DNA of 64,000 nt. Source: Mytilisepta virgata (Eukaryota; Mollusca; Bivalvia; Mytilida; Mytilidae). This document shows, piece after piece, positions 30,165 to 44,000 of the stretch. The notes below the pieces were generated by a model. That model saw only the letters and a program-made list of their open reading frames with translations. It had not been told where the DNA came from and made no database searches. The stretch covers positions 59,351,978-59,415,977 of the forward strand of contig CM051518.1 of NCBI GenBank assembly GCA_028015205.1. Direction: 5' to 3'. Position 1 is the first letter of the stretch, and each line of letters opens with the position of its first letter. Both the position numbers and the translations under genes were made by a program.

Positions 30165-33100
30165 CTACATCTATAACCAAATCCATAAAATATCTGAAAT
30201 AAAATCTATACTGCAAAACACACAAAGAAATGTTCAAATACTAGTTTAGCCAATACTCAATCTTCTTCCATTGCTATAAGCATGTGAATTAAAAACTTTA
30301 GAAAATAAAAACATTTTTGTGATTTTTTTATCATGCTGATTTTCGATACGAAAGGCAAAATATCCAAATTTATATAAAGAGGACTTGACATCAGTGGAAT
30401 CTGGAATCATTTAATGTCGAGGTACCCATATCGACTAGTTGGAAGCATGTTTTTCGAGTACAGAAGAAAAAATCGATTTTTTTTTTTATAATTATTATAT
30501 ATCAAGTGACAACTGATATGTTGTATGGGCATACGTTTGGGTACCACGAGTGGTTTGGGTTCCCCAATGTTACCCTCAGTCAGCAAATCATTCGCCCACA
30601 GAAAACTATGAATACATGCAGAACAAAAACAAAACGAAAACAATCATACATACATGTATACACCTTGTAAATATCTTTAATTCAAAGATTTCTGCAAACT
30701 GAAATATGTGTTTTGTAGTTTTGTATTAATCATCAAGAAAAGTTAGAAGATGAAGCATGTTGCATACCAAACAACACATTTAGCAAAATATATACTAGAA
30801 AAAACTAAGGATGAAAGAGTACAAACTAATCATAGATATGATCCAAATGTGCATTATGAACATTCTAAACTTGTATAAATATACTTTCTCGATGTCTTGA
30901 TTACTAAAGTTATTATAAAATATATGAAATGATACTTTTAGCAAGTTTATATCAGTAATTATACTTCATATGATTAGAGCAAATAGACATTAAAGGATAC
31001 GTGGGATCAATAAATTATTCATAAACAAACTTGTTTATATGCTTGTTTGTGATAATGAAAACAATTATCGTTCGGTGGTTGCTTCAAAAAGCACATATGT
31101 AGTACAGAGAGAAACTGAAATCTAATGAATGGTTAGACATTAAAAGAAACGGCAAATGCACCTTTCCCCATTCTTATAGCAACAGCAGCAATCTCGAAAA
31201 TTCTAAGGTCTAGCCTTCACATAAACTGTCAGGTTCAGAGAAATCGGCCACAAAAGTTCACAACTAAAGACATAAAAGAAGAATTTTAAAATCGGAAAAA
31301 AGGTTTGTAGGGTTTAAATATATATTGAAGAATAATGTAATATGAAAACAGCATAAAATCGGCAATCAGAGTTATTAACAGTTGTATACAGTCATAGTAC
31401 ACAGGTGATACATACATATGAGGAAAATTAACCACATAGATACTAAATCCCATGCTATTTTCCATTGGTGATAATCATTCATTGAAATATGAGTACATAT
31501 ATCTAAATCAATCCTGTCATTGACCACTGAAGGGATGATACCCTTAAGAATAACATCAATAAATTTGTCTGTATTGCTATGGACCAAAGGGTCCTTTTGT
31601 TTCGCAATAAAATTTTAAACTGAATTTGAATTTGAATTTGAATAAATAAATTATTTGCCAAAATTTTCATTGGTTCAATGCTATTACTTATTTGTCTTGG
31701 TTAAGTAGCATTTTTTAAAACTGTGAATTTAAGTAGGAATTAATCAGCCTAGCTATATCATACAATGTCCGCCTCGGTTAGTGCTGTAAAAGAGTTAACC
31801 CAGTTTGCATGCTACTTATTTGTATTCTTCCCGTGAAGGAAGGCTATTGCCATCATAGTTGTATTGCTAGAACATGATGAACAGCTGGGGTTTCCAATAT
31901 GTCCTTTCAAACAATTTTGGACGCTTTTCTTAAAGTATTTCATTTAAAGGTCAAAGGCTAAAATAATTGAAAATCTCATTTTCATATTCCTTTCACTAAT
32001 ACTTATTAAAAATTAAAATGGTAGAAACATCAATCCAACTACGAAATCACTCCTCCATTCATACTACAACGTAAAAAGAGGACAAAATATAAATTTAATA
32101 GAGAGTCAGGATAATCTGATTAGTTAGTGGACTTTTTTTATCCTGACCTTCTATTGTTTACAACTTAACACTAACGCCAACACAGTGATATCAAACAAAC
32201 GTACACTATCAAGAACAATAAATTGGAACTTGTTTTCGTTTCTACTGTAAGACTAGCTCCGGTAATCATACCTGCTGGTCATATATGGTTAAACAGGGAA
32301 TTCACTTCCAGTGGAAATCTTCGTCTTTCCAAATATCGCCTTTATTCATTTGCTGTTGAGATTTTACTGTTTGAAATGTGGATATACTGTGGGTCGAATT
32401 CGGTACTATCATGTATATCGGCAAAAGAATACCGAAGCGCCAAAACAGTGGGAATTCGTAATCCAAGGGAAAAATGGTCAGGAGAACGCAACAAACAAAA
32501 GCCACAAGAATACATGTATTATAAAAAAATAAAAAACGTTAAATAAACTAGCAATGTGAACTCCCATAAAAAAAACGGAAGTGATATCAGGTGTTCCAGA
32601 AGGGTAAGCATATTTATTGTTGTGACGGAAATCTAATTTTTTTTCAAATTTACAAAAAAGTGAAGGCAGTTTTATGAGATACAGAAAAAAAGTATCAACT
32701 CCAATACATGTATATGTCCTATACTCATGATATTAATAACGATACACTTTATGACTTAGGTCTATGATTTATCTGTTATATTTCTGTATCTTTAGTTAAG
32801 ACATTTATGTGCACGCACAGTGATTCCCCTCTAGTGAACGAACGGGGCAAGGTATTAACATACTATATTGAGCTACCGATGTATTCTGAAGGCACTTAGT
32901 ATTAAAATGGTCCGTTCTATTTTCTTCCTGGGATGAATTTCAGTACAATATGATGGGTAAGTATTTGACCAAAAATCCCTAACAAAAGTCAAATTAAAGA
33001 AAAAGGGGCTTCTACTGCTATTCCTCATCATCACATTTACAAGCTTAGACAGTCAATACAGTGCCTTTTGCGGACAAAGGCGTCATTGGGAACTTTTTCA

Positions 33101-34040
33101 GCTGGTACGACCGTGAATTGTACACATAATTCTGTAACATTCGTGTGTAACGGAGAGGCCTGGATTGTTTCCAGTTGTCTGCCTTGAATTAGAGTTTATT
33201 AACATATTATATAAATAAATTACTAGAATCAAAATATACTGATTTTGTTTGAGAAAAATATCATTTATATATTCCAAACATACATGCAAGTGATTTATAG
33301 AAATATCTGTTAATTAAATTATTTAATTTTAGGACACTCTTTTTGGAGATTGGTTTTATTTATATAAAATGTAATGCTTATATTTGAGCAGGGCTTACTT
33401 TCATAAAGCCATAGTCTCTACATTTATACTAAGTTACTTAGTAGCTCATTATCATAGAGCCACAGTCTTTCAATAGACTAAATCACATTGTAGTCTCCTA
33501 AAGACTCAGTAGACACATTTAAGACTGCTTTTTCATAAAGCCATGTATTCATAGACACATATTTATTTAGGGATGCTTAATTTATAAGCAAAACATTGTT
33601 TGTTAAAGAGACATCTTGTTTTAGATTTTAAACCCTTTTTATATTGATGTGGCTACCTAGACATTTTTAATTTAAGTCTTAGGCTTTTCATTAAGAGCCA
33701 AAACTTTTTATACATTTACGCAGCTTGGAACTTATCAGAGTTCTTTTAGATTGATAAAAGTATTTGAACAATTCCAATTTATTTACTTTAGTTAAACCAA
33801 ATATGTAAAGACGGTTCTGAAGACGCAGGTCCCTGTGTTCGAACTCAATATTTTTGCAGTTGGGGAATAAAAGGTGTCGAAAGAAAACACCCGTAAAACC
33901 CCTCCTGTTAAACGTGCATATTGCGAGTCATAAACTAATAAATTTTTTAAAACCAATTTTAATGCAGAAGATGTTCACATTTCGTCGATAAACGACTAAA
34001 GATCAATATATAGCTCTCTTCCTGTAAAAGATATTTTCCT
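30165..34040. other. Intergenic between convergent genes, right part
   Basis: No supported gene. It contains a LINE-like 3' tail (31605-31642) and a block of repeated 'cataaagccatagtctct' variants (33395-33710) that may be an old small transposon. Short ORFs have no recognisable domains. Confidence 0.4.
31605..31642 (+). mobile_element. LINE-like 3' tail (gaattt)n
   Basis: AATAAAATTTTAAACT followed by repeated gaattt units, of the same type as the tail at 8310-8337. No coding portion recognised upstream. Confidence 0.4.
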
Positions 34041-34046
34041 TTAATT

Positions 34047-34102
34047 TTTATTGGTTTATTCCAATACAAAGGGAGACAACTATGATCACAACAATGTTTA
34101 TT
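34047..34102 (-). terminator. Candidate poly(A) signals of Wnt11
   Basis: Three AATAAA hexamers on the minus strand (at 34097-34102, 34055-34060 and 34047-34052), about 770-830 bp after the Wnt11 stop. The clustering favours this as the 3' end but does not prove it. Confidence 0.4.
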
Positions 34103-34874
34103 GTCAGGTATAAATTATGTACACTTATTTTCATGAAAAATATATACAGAATCTGTTAACATGATATACATATTACTGAAAACAAATGTGTAGTAAATTT
34201 CTATACAGAAAACATCATTAGCACGTGTATAAAAAATAAGATTTTCAGGGTTTGTTTCATAGTATTATTTGGAATCCATTCGGAAGTTTTAAAAGACAAA
34301 ACTGTTATGACCTAACGATATAGTTTGAAATATCCACTTTGATAGTACGTATTAAGGTGTATAAGATTACATTCGAATTGTATCATCAGCCTTAACTTTT
34401 AAATTCCGAAGAAATATTTGAATTCGATCAAATTTTGTTAAAGTTGCATACTAATTTTTGTACCAAAGGTATTTGTAGCCAACCAATGTCTGACTAAACT
34501 TAAGATCTGGTTTTAACGTTTATCAAATTGTTTCTTTTATATTTTAGGAGATTTTCTGGCGGCTTTGATATTTTTTAAAGCTATATATATTTTGGCACAT
34601 TTCCATAAGTTTAACCAGTGTAGGTTGCTTTTTGCTATAAGAGAAAATACAAATATCATCGTAAATTTTAACTACGTCTCATCCTTTTTAGGCAAGACTG
34701 TTATCATTCATACAAACAAATACCACATCTGAGAGCCAAGCACTAAAAGCATTAACAAAATTGTAGTTATCTCCCTTTTGTGGTTTTAACACAATACATA
34801 AAATAATTTACAAAACGAAAATAATTAATATCGAGATTCATAAAACTAGTCTTTATAACATCAATTTGAGGTAT

Positions 34875-35049
34875 TTAGAGACACACATTTAAGTGCAATG
34901 TTTTGGTACATTTCTTACATTTTACGTAACAACACCAATAGTATTTGCATTCACAGCGTTCGACAATCTGTCTTGTGAAACTTTTATATCCCCTTCCACA
35001 ACACAATATATCACAGCTACCCCATCCTTGACTGTTTTTATTACAATAT
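34875..35049 (-). CDS. Wnt11: Wnt11 exon 5: C-terminal cysteine-rich domain
   Basis: Follows a CAG acceptor (35052-35050). It encodes [20 protein letters not shown], then [16 protein letters not shown] and ends NVCL with TAA at 34877-34875. 57 residues, ten or more invariant Wnt cysteines. Confidence 0.96.
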
Positions 35050-38000
35050 CTGAAAAAAATAAATAATATACATGTATCGATATTGTTAAAGTATTTCTAG
35101 TATGTTTTAGGCCATTTTTTCTTTCATTCGTATTTCAGTTTTGTGTAGCCATACAAGGCAGATCATATGCGTTCAATAATATAACATGGTTTTTTTTTCA
35201 AGAGAATCAATTCAAAAGCTGTAATTATATGAAATAAAAGAATGTGAAAGTTCCTCATTGAGACAGGAGCGTATGCATTTTCTACATATGGGTCATTTAG
35301 AAAAGTCTTTATTTAATGGGGGCAGCCATATTGTGCTACATACTAATGCTTGAAAAAGTTTCGTTCGCCGGAAACGGAAGTACGTAAAGTAAGGGAAATA
35401 ACTTGCTTCAAATTATAATTTAAGAGTCAAAATCGTGATACCGGAAATGAGTATCTGGAAAGGGCTATTGCTGTGCTCGCATCATTGGCCACGCCAACAG
35501 CATATTATAGGATGACCAGTCACTTTTTTTTTAAGTTTCTTAGGTATATAGATATAAAGTGTTCATCTAAGTTTAAAGTTTACATACCGACCAGCCGTTC
35601 CAAGTGAACCTGTTTTTGGATCTCTACTGCAATAATCAGGTGATTTAGTATAGTATATTAATGAATCACTTGTAACTGTCTGTCTGTGTGGAAATATTGG
35701 TACAAACACTTTCTTAGAATTCTTTTTTTTCCGTTTCACTTCCACAGCAGCCATATATTTATTTTTTAACATCTGCCCTACCATACCGAAATTTGGCATG
35801 GATCTAAAACAAGTCTTAATTGCACATGAACCTGAAACACCGTGGCATTTACAGGCGATTTTTAAACTATCCGACACAATCTGCAAAAGAAAAAAAAATA
35901 ATAATCATTTTTTCACTGATAACATATCACAAGTAAAATTTCGTTTCATATCATTTTGAAATTCAAATTCCTGTATTAAACAGCCAAAACCCTATGTTTT
36001 TTACCCAATAAAACTGACTATAACCAGTTTGTTTGGTGCATAGTGATTCCGTTCTTTTTTTAAATACTATTTGGCATATCAGTATTACCTTTGCCGCAAA
36101 TAGCCAGAAAAGGCCGTTTTACTTCTTCAAAATCTCGGTAACCTTCGTCTGGTTTCTGGTTTGTTTCATGTTTGTTTGCTTTGATTACTCCATGATTATA
36201 CGAATACCAGTTTGTTTGGTTTCTTGTAACTTTGCACTTATCAGTTTTTTTTTAAATTGTATGTAAAGTTACTAAATGTATATATGAGGTTTTCGTTTGA
36301 AAAAAATCAACCACACGTATATGCTTGTACAAAAACTTTCTTCCATCTTTCTCTCTCAAATAATTCTAACCATATGTTTCATGTTAACATGGGTTAATGT
36401 GTAAGGCTCCATGGTTATCTTTTCCTAACACAATTTGCAACAAGTTGTCATAAGCCTTTGATAATAAATGATTTTTCTCAATATATTCTATCGTTTTCAC
36501 ACGTAATAATAAAACAGATGAATACAATCTGTTCATCTTTAACCTTCTTGTAGGTAAGGGTATTTCTGGTAATTATAGATATTACGGATAAATATAGAAC
36601 AAAATTACAATTGTTTCTAGTACAGTCTGTCAAAAACTACTGTGAAAAATATCAAAACGCCATTAAATGTATTATACGTTTCCAACGTTCCGGGCGGGAG
36701 ACATCAATTCAATAATGAGACTGGATGTTTGCCTTTTTGGGTCTTTTTGAGTATTTTGTATACTATTTTCAACACTGGCACTACTTAAAGCTAATAAGCG
36801 TAAAAGTTCCACCACATGTTAGCCCTTGTAGTTTAATAAGTGTTAATTTTATGACCACGATATATAATCTGTAAATTAGTAAACGTTGAGTATGTTTTGC
36901 CATTTTGAGTATATTATTTTCATTTTTGTTTAACCAAAGATTAAGCTGTTCAACCGGATGTGAAATAAAATATGCAAGACTATATATAGCAGCAAGTGTC
37001 AACAGAACTTTGTGTACATTTTCAATATGCTTCTAAATACTATTGTTGCAATCAATAGTGCAATGCAATATCAGCGGCGGGTCCAGGTGAGGGCGTAATG
37101 GGCGTACGCCCCCCCCCCCCCCCCCCCCTTTCAAAAAAAAACAAAAAAACTATCGTAATCTGCTTATATTTATCCTTCACTGTTTGTTTGTCTTGTACCA
37201 TGTGTGTCGTTCAATGAAACCAGAACTTAATCTAAAATAGAGATATTTATCAGTCTGGCTACTTTATAATTTGATGCTAAATCGTTGAAATCCAGGAGCT
37301 TCTGAGCTTCCCCATGGACCCTCTACCATGGCAATCGTAGTTACACCTCCCGTTCATAAAATCCTGGTCTAGGACTATTGAAATGTTAAGTAACGCCTTA
37401 TACCCTAGAATTTGGAATTTCTCGTTATTGGTCTACTGCTGTTAAGATCCAATCAATCGTTTTAATATACAATAGACAATTAATGGAGAGAATTCGCCAT
37501 AAAAAATATCAAACCCTGACACTTTAACCATAAAATATAATGTTCCAAGTCAGGAACCGTTACATTAGTGCATTTCACAATTATTTTATGTTTTTTAGCA
37601 AAAAAAATGTCCAAAATAATTTTCGCCTTGCTCCGCTCGGCGAAAGTTTTATTATACGCCCCCCCCCCCCCCCCTTTCAAATATCCTGCAAACGCCCCTG
37701 AATATTACAAATTTTAAAACGTGTATGACTGAGCACAATAGTCCTCACAGTATGTTGTTTCAGTATAGCACACAACAGAACATATATCCCGAAATGTAAT
37801 TACGGCTTACCTTTGCAGCCGCTCCGTTATTGTGTCGATTCATCTCTGCTTTCTTTGATGTTTTCGGTTTACCCTTCTTAAACAAGGAGGCTTCTGTAAA
37901 ACTTTGAGTTAAATATAAACCAAATCTAACATTGTCACTGCACCCTCCCCATTTATGTTGACCATCGGGAGGTTCATTAGGAAGACTACCACAACTACAT

Positions 38001-41000
38001 TTAGTCGTTACTCCTAAACTACACGCACGTGCAATGGAATGTACTAATGCAGCTGATGCAATTCCGTACACGTATCCCTGTTCCCGGGTACCTGCAAAAT
38101 GATAATATAAAAAAAATAAAATAAAATATATTAAATGATTCAGAATTATATAATATACAAGGAGCTTGTATAAAAATTATTTTGACTTCCTTTACATTTT
38201 TTAATCTCAATTAAACACCTGGGATATATACAATGAATTTCAAAGGTGATCTCCCAGTACATAAAATTTCTAAGCTTTTCCAATTTCTAAGGTTATTTAT
38301 TTTTTTTTTGCTCTTCAACATCTCAAATATTTAGATTCAAGCACCACTGAAATAAATATATTTCAATGCTCCTTTTGTGCATCTCTATATTTACTAGCCA
38401 AGCCTCCGGTAATTTTATGATATTAAGGGTGAACGGATACTACAATACATATATAGCCAATTGAACATGTGTTTTATTGTTAGGCCTAAAAAAATATAGT
38501 TGTGTTTAGGGTAACCCGACCCTACCTAATTTTTAGTGCCTACCATAAATATAACCTTTCTTCAACAAGCACTGTTAAAGTCAAGGTGACTCCAGAATAC
38601 AACCTAACTAAAAAAATTAATGTAAAAAAAAATTTCCCTACCTACCCTACCTAACTTTTTTCAGTGTGTTACCCTAAACACATGTATTTTTTTATTTGGC
38701 CTTAGTTTAAACATATGTTATTGTTCGAAACATGACAAAAGGATCAGACACAAGTTTTTTCAATTTAGAGTTGTCTTCTCCTTTTTATTGTTGTTTTTCA
38801 TCTTGAAACTCGAAATCAGTAATGATTGATTGATTGAATATTGTTTAACACTGATTAGACTCGAGCTGATTAAAATTGCAAACAGTGTTTAAAACAAAAA
38901 AATCAGTGATGAACCAATACCTTATCTTGCAGTACGATCAACAGAAGACATGAGAGCGAATTTAAAAACCGCGGAATTCAGGTCATATAATGAATATAAG
39001 TTGTTACAATGAACAATCTACCAAGATTATCCCGACCCTGACGCCCCCACACACCCGACCACTCATACCCAATTTTGCAAGGATATCTGAGTGAACCTAA
39101 ATTTAGCTTTCTTGTCGTTTTTTTGTCATTGACAGTCCTGAAATATTGCTTAACAATCATTATAATTTGGGAAATTTCATCGGTTTGAAATTTGGCTCAA
39201 ATTTGGCTTATATGCATTTCGGGTGCATCTCAAACACAGGGTTCTGCAAAACTTGATTTAATTGTTTTTACTTTATTACGTGTGAATGTTAAACATATTT
39301 CAATTTCCTATTCTTTTTCATTATATTTTAGCATAACTAAAGTGTAAAATACATGTACAACACTGCACAGGTAATAAAAATTTGATGGACCAGTGTAATC
39401 CGCAGAGATATTTGAACCGGTTTACGTTTCGTCCGTTATTATTTGCAAATAAAGATTATATGAATATTCATACACACTGCTATGACAGCACATTTGATCA
39501 CATAGTATGCATTCTATTGTTTATGACCGTCTTGTTTCATAATGTTTATAATAAAATTCCCAGCTTGATAAGACAAAACTGACAAGATCCTTTCAGTGTT
39601 TGATGGAGTTAAACAAGGAAATCTATTGTCTACTTTAACATTTATAAACAGTGGAATTACCAAACATGATACGATTTATATTATTGATATTGTTCAAATT
39701 CAGGGAGGTCTGAAATACGATTTTTATTGCTGAACGTTTGATTTTATGGATTCGAATTTTTCATATCATTTAGCATGGTTGTAAAATAAATATTTCACTC
39801 CTGGCGACTTTTAATTTGGCGACACAAAATTTTACGATGTACATCTATTCACAACTCTAACCTTGATTACATGTAATGATATCAAACACTTGGTTGAATT
39901 TATTTCTCCATTTTGGTGAGGCTAGGAGACAAGATACCCATTAATAAGGTGTGAATACAATATTCCGATTTTTACGAACTGTCAAGACGGTTTAAATTGT
40001 ATGCACTGTCTTAATTGTAAATTTTATACCATCACAAAATGAAAAGAATACCCCTGTCAAGGTAACACCTTTTGAGCTATAATTAAAACTTTTATTTATT
40101 TTCACACATGTCAAATTTTATCGCTGGTCTGATTAATACCCTTTTAACTCAATTAAAGCGAGCGTAACTTACTTACATGTACGGCGTGAAAATAAAACTT
40201 TTTAGTATGCAAACAATTTGTAATGACGTATGTAATCTATTATGATCTAATGGTATGTGCTTAAACGGAATTCAAACATTGTATTTTTTACAGAACAAGG
40301 TCCCAAACATCAAATAAAACTTTGCACACTAACTGGAAACATTTTCGTGATATGCTTATACTATTTTCGTGAATATTTTCTTTATTATGTAAAAATTAGG
40401 GGGGGGGGGGTCACACAAAAATCCAACTATGAAAAGTTAAACCGTATCTCAGTAAAAATGCTGTCTGAAGTTTGATAAATCTGGATTTCATCGTTAGATG
40501 GCGCTTCAGCTATGTGTCCATCCAGGATAAAATACCTACAAGTTTTTGACACTTGCAGACAAATAAATGTCGAGATAAAGTTAAAACATCAACCGAGGAT
40601 TTTAGGTACAAGTAAATATATACATGAACCCAGTAAATATTAAGGAAGATAAAGGATTTCTTATAACTTGTAGACATACGACTACATGTGTTAGGGAAAT
40701 AAATCCAATAGCACTAAGTTAACGAAATATTAAGAATTAAAACCTTAACCCTTTTTACATGTACAATTTAAGAAATATGATTATCATAAAAAAATTTAAC
40801 GAATAACTAAAGAAGTACGTTTTAAAGATATGCGAAATTACAATTTTAATTTCATTCATTTATTTATTTGAAACCAAATTTAAAACCTGCCAAATAATAT
40901 TAAAAAAACGATGATATAAACGAAACAATACAAAATTATTTTATCTAATTTTAGAAGGTTAAATTCGTTTTTACATCACCAATATTCTTTTATCTATGCT

Positions 41001-44000
41001 AAATTGCGTTTAATTCTTTTATAAAATAAAAAAAGATTAAACTTAATTAAATCAACCTGAATATCGTTTAAATTGAGTAGAAACAACATCCTTGATAACT
41101 ATAATTTTGACATGAGTAAGACAATTTCTGATTATTCACAGCAAGATACCGAAATTAAAACCTAATAAAATTACATAAAATATGTTTGTTAAATATTGAA
41201 TAAGATATTTGTCTACTGTGTTGATACTCGAGTTAAAACGAAGGCATATTTATCTTTCAACTAATATTTACGTTTCAACATGGCCACATCAAACATCAAA
41301 CATGAGGGAAATTCTCCATCCTAGAGTTCTCGACCATCCCCTGAATAACAATGATTTTACCGAGTGTGAAAATGCAAGTTTACAGATTTTTTTTTTATTT
41401 CGAGATAACCTCCAGTCTCCCTTTTTATACAGGGTTTTGTATGCTCATTTTGACCTTCTTTGAGTTTTTGTTCTCTTCCAAAGTGCGTTAAATGACTTCG
41501 AGAGAGCGAAAATGGTTGAAAATAATTTCTTATTACTAACACCCGCTGAAAGACTTTTACATCTAAAATGTTTTCTTAACCTCATTACTACATAGATTCA
41601 TGTATTAATTAACTATATTTAGACTTGTTATACGCTAGAAAAAAACCTACTCTATCTGAGTAGATTATCTGCAGCTTTTAGAGAGTTTCGTGAGGTTATA
41701 GCTGGTTGCCACTATAGATCCTCATATGAGTTTCCTCGGTTTTTGAGTCTTAAACCAGTCAATGAAAGGCCTAAAGGTGTTTGCTATGAAATTTACGCTT
41801 TTTAAAAAAATATATAGATTTTTTATTTCGTTTTTTGTTTTGGTTATTTTTGGTAATCATCGCACCCTTGACACGATTTATTAACCATGTTAACAGTAGT
41901 TCAATGCCAGTGACAAACTACACATAAAATAAAAATAAATTAACTACTTTTTCGTCTATCTGATTTCTACAGCAGATCTACTTATAATTAATTTGCCATT
42001 TATTAATCTCGAGTTAATGTAATGGTCTTCCATGTGCAAGATACAGACATCAGCTAAGATAATGACAAAATGCAGTATTTCAGATTCTGCTGACAAGTGA
42101 AGATATTTGAGATGCATGTTTATCAAATTTTGTGGCCATAAATTTGAAAGAAACTTTCAACTTTATTGCATGTTTTAGAATAATTTATTCTATGCCAGAT
42201 ATAGACAACTTTTCAGATAACTTGAATTTGTAACTCGTACAAAAAACCCAAACAGGAAATGGGATAGCCTTGCTGTCAAGAAGAGTGCAAAATGGGTGGT
42301 TTTATCTGTCTTGCCAGATTTATCCTCCAAAATGGTATTTTGAATTATAGTATTTTCTAAATGTATATCACAATCTTTAAATATAGTTTTTGTAACTTCG
42401 ATCGGGTATTTATTTTTCAGTGTTACAGCTAGCTTAAAATAAAGGGGCGCAGCACCCTGTCCCTTTCCCAATGCATACCTCTGCCCTCTGCAATAAGTCT
42501 GATACAAAATAGAACAAATCACGTTTTAATACACACAAACAATACTGAATTATTTGAAAATGAATTACAGAGTGCAGAGAAACTAAAAGAACTCTTAAAA
42601 TAGCAATAGATAAGTGAAAAATTGATATTTCTTAAAAGTTGACTTGATCTTGTTCTGAAACGCGTGCCCCTTATCCTCAATAAATGACCCGCTGCCCTTA
42701 AATCCTAGCTGGAACACTGATTTTACCCTCTTTGATTACTGCTAATAGCATGCAGTTTGATATAAACAATATCATTATTATCTACAAACAAATAATACTA
42801 ATAAAACTCCCAAACAATCAAACAAAACAGAATAAATATACAGATAAAAACAAAATAAAACAAAAATACATCGAACGAATAGTTAGGTAATTCTTATGTT
42901 AAAGTGAATATTTAAAACAAAAACAGTTTTTGGTTTGTGATGTCATAAGAACATGTATAAAAATGATGTGATGTCAATCTAATTAAAATTAGATCTACTA
43001 ATTGCTCCTTTCAGTCATTGCATGTAGATCTAACAACACTCCATTTTACTTTCTGTTCTGATGACCTATTGAGAATCCTCGGGTTTTATCCTTAGGCTAA
43101 TGCCTTCAAAATCATGAAGGCTCAAATCTGAGTGGCTGATTGGAAAGTTCACCAAAACAGATAGTAAAATGGAGTGTTGTTAGATCTACATGCAGTGATT
43201 GAAAGGAGCAATTAGTAGATCTTATTCTAATTAGAATGATGTGATGTCAATAGGTTACGCATCAATTTAGCCATTTCCATATTTTTCCTTACTGTGCAAT
43301 ATCATTTCGTTCATATTAGTTACTGTTAATTACACCTTGCAACTGACTGATTATTTCAAATATTATTTTGTGAAAAACTTTCGGTTTTGTTTTTCCCCAG
43401 AACGAAAATAGGATGCATGGATTTAAAATGACGCTTGACTTACCTCTAGACAAATCACGTGATAATTTTGGTACTTTGAGCAAGGATGAACAATTCCATC
43501 GTCTATCAGAAAATTGTTCTTGACAAGTAGTGATGGCTATATGAGCTGCATGTGATACAGTTCGCATTAAATCTAAATTCATTCTACAAAGCTTCACTTG
43601 TTTTTTCACAAGTCCTAATGATCTTGTACAGTTCTGATATGTGTTCCAGTCTGAATATCGCTTCTGATGCATTGCTCTGAAAAAGAAAAAAAATCAGTGA
43701 AAATTAATGAATGAAAATAAGTGATCGTCACGTTATACTAATTTGTTTTAAATTATTTTCGTCCACTGTTCAACTACTAACATAGCGTATGGCTATGCCA
43801 TCCATCGACCTTTCTTGATATTCTTTGCTAACATTTGATATCTTTAATACACTGTGTACTTGAAGCCATAATCTATAATACTAAATTTACGAATTAGCCG
43901 AATAGGCGGCAAAACGCGTGGTTCAAAATAAACGACGTATGGTTCAGATTATAAAGGTTATTATCGGATTTGACAATCTGCATTTATAAATTTAAACTGC

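Larger units (their letters stand above)
38092..43443 (-). other. Wnt11 intron 2
   Basis: 5.35 kb, phase 1. Contains the TIR element at 38481-38705, the foldback at 42979-43234, a G-run near 40400-40409 and otherwise featureless A/T-rich DNA. None of the short ORFs has a recognisable domain. Confidence 0.6.

Noticed and set aside
43670..43672. ATG in Wnt11 exon 2 as the start codon
   Set aside because: Would give a Wnt without signal peptide; an upstream exon with matching phase exists.
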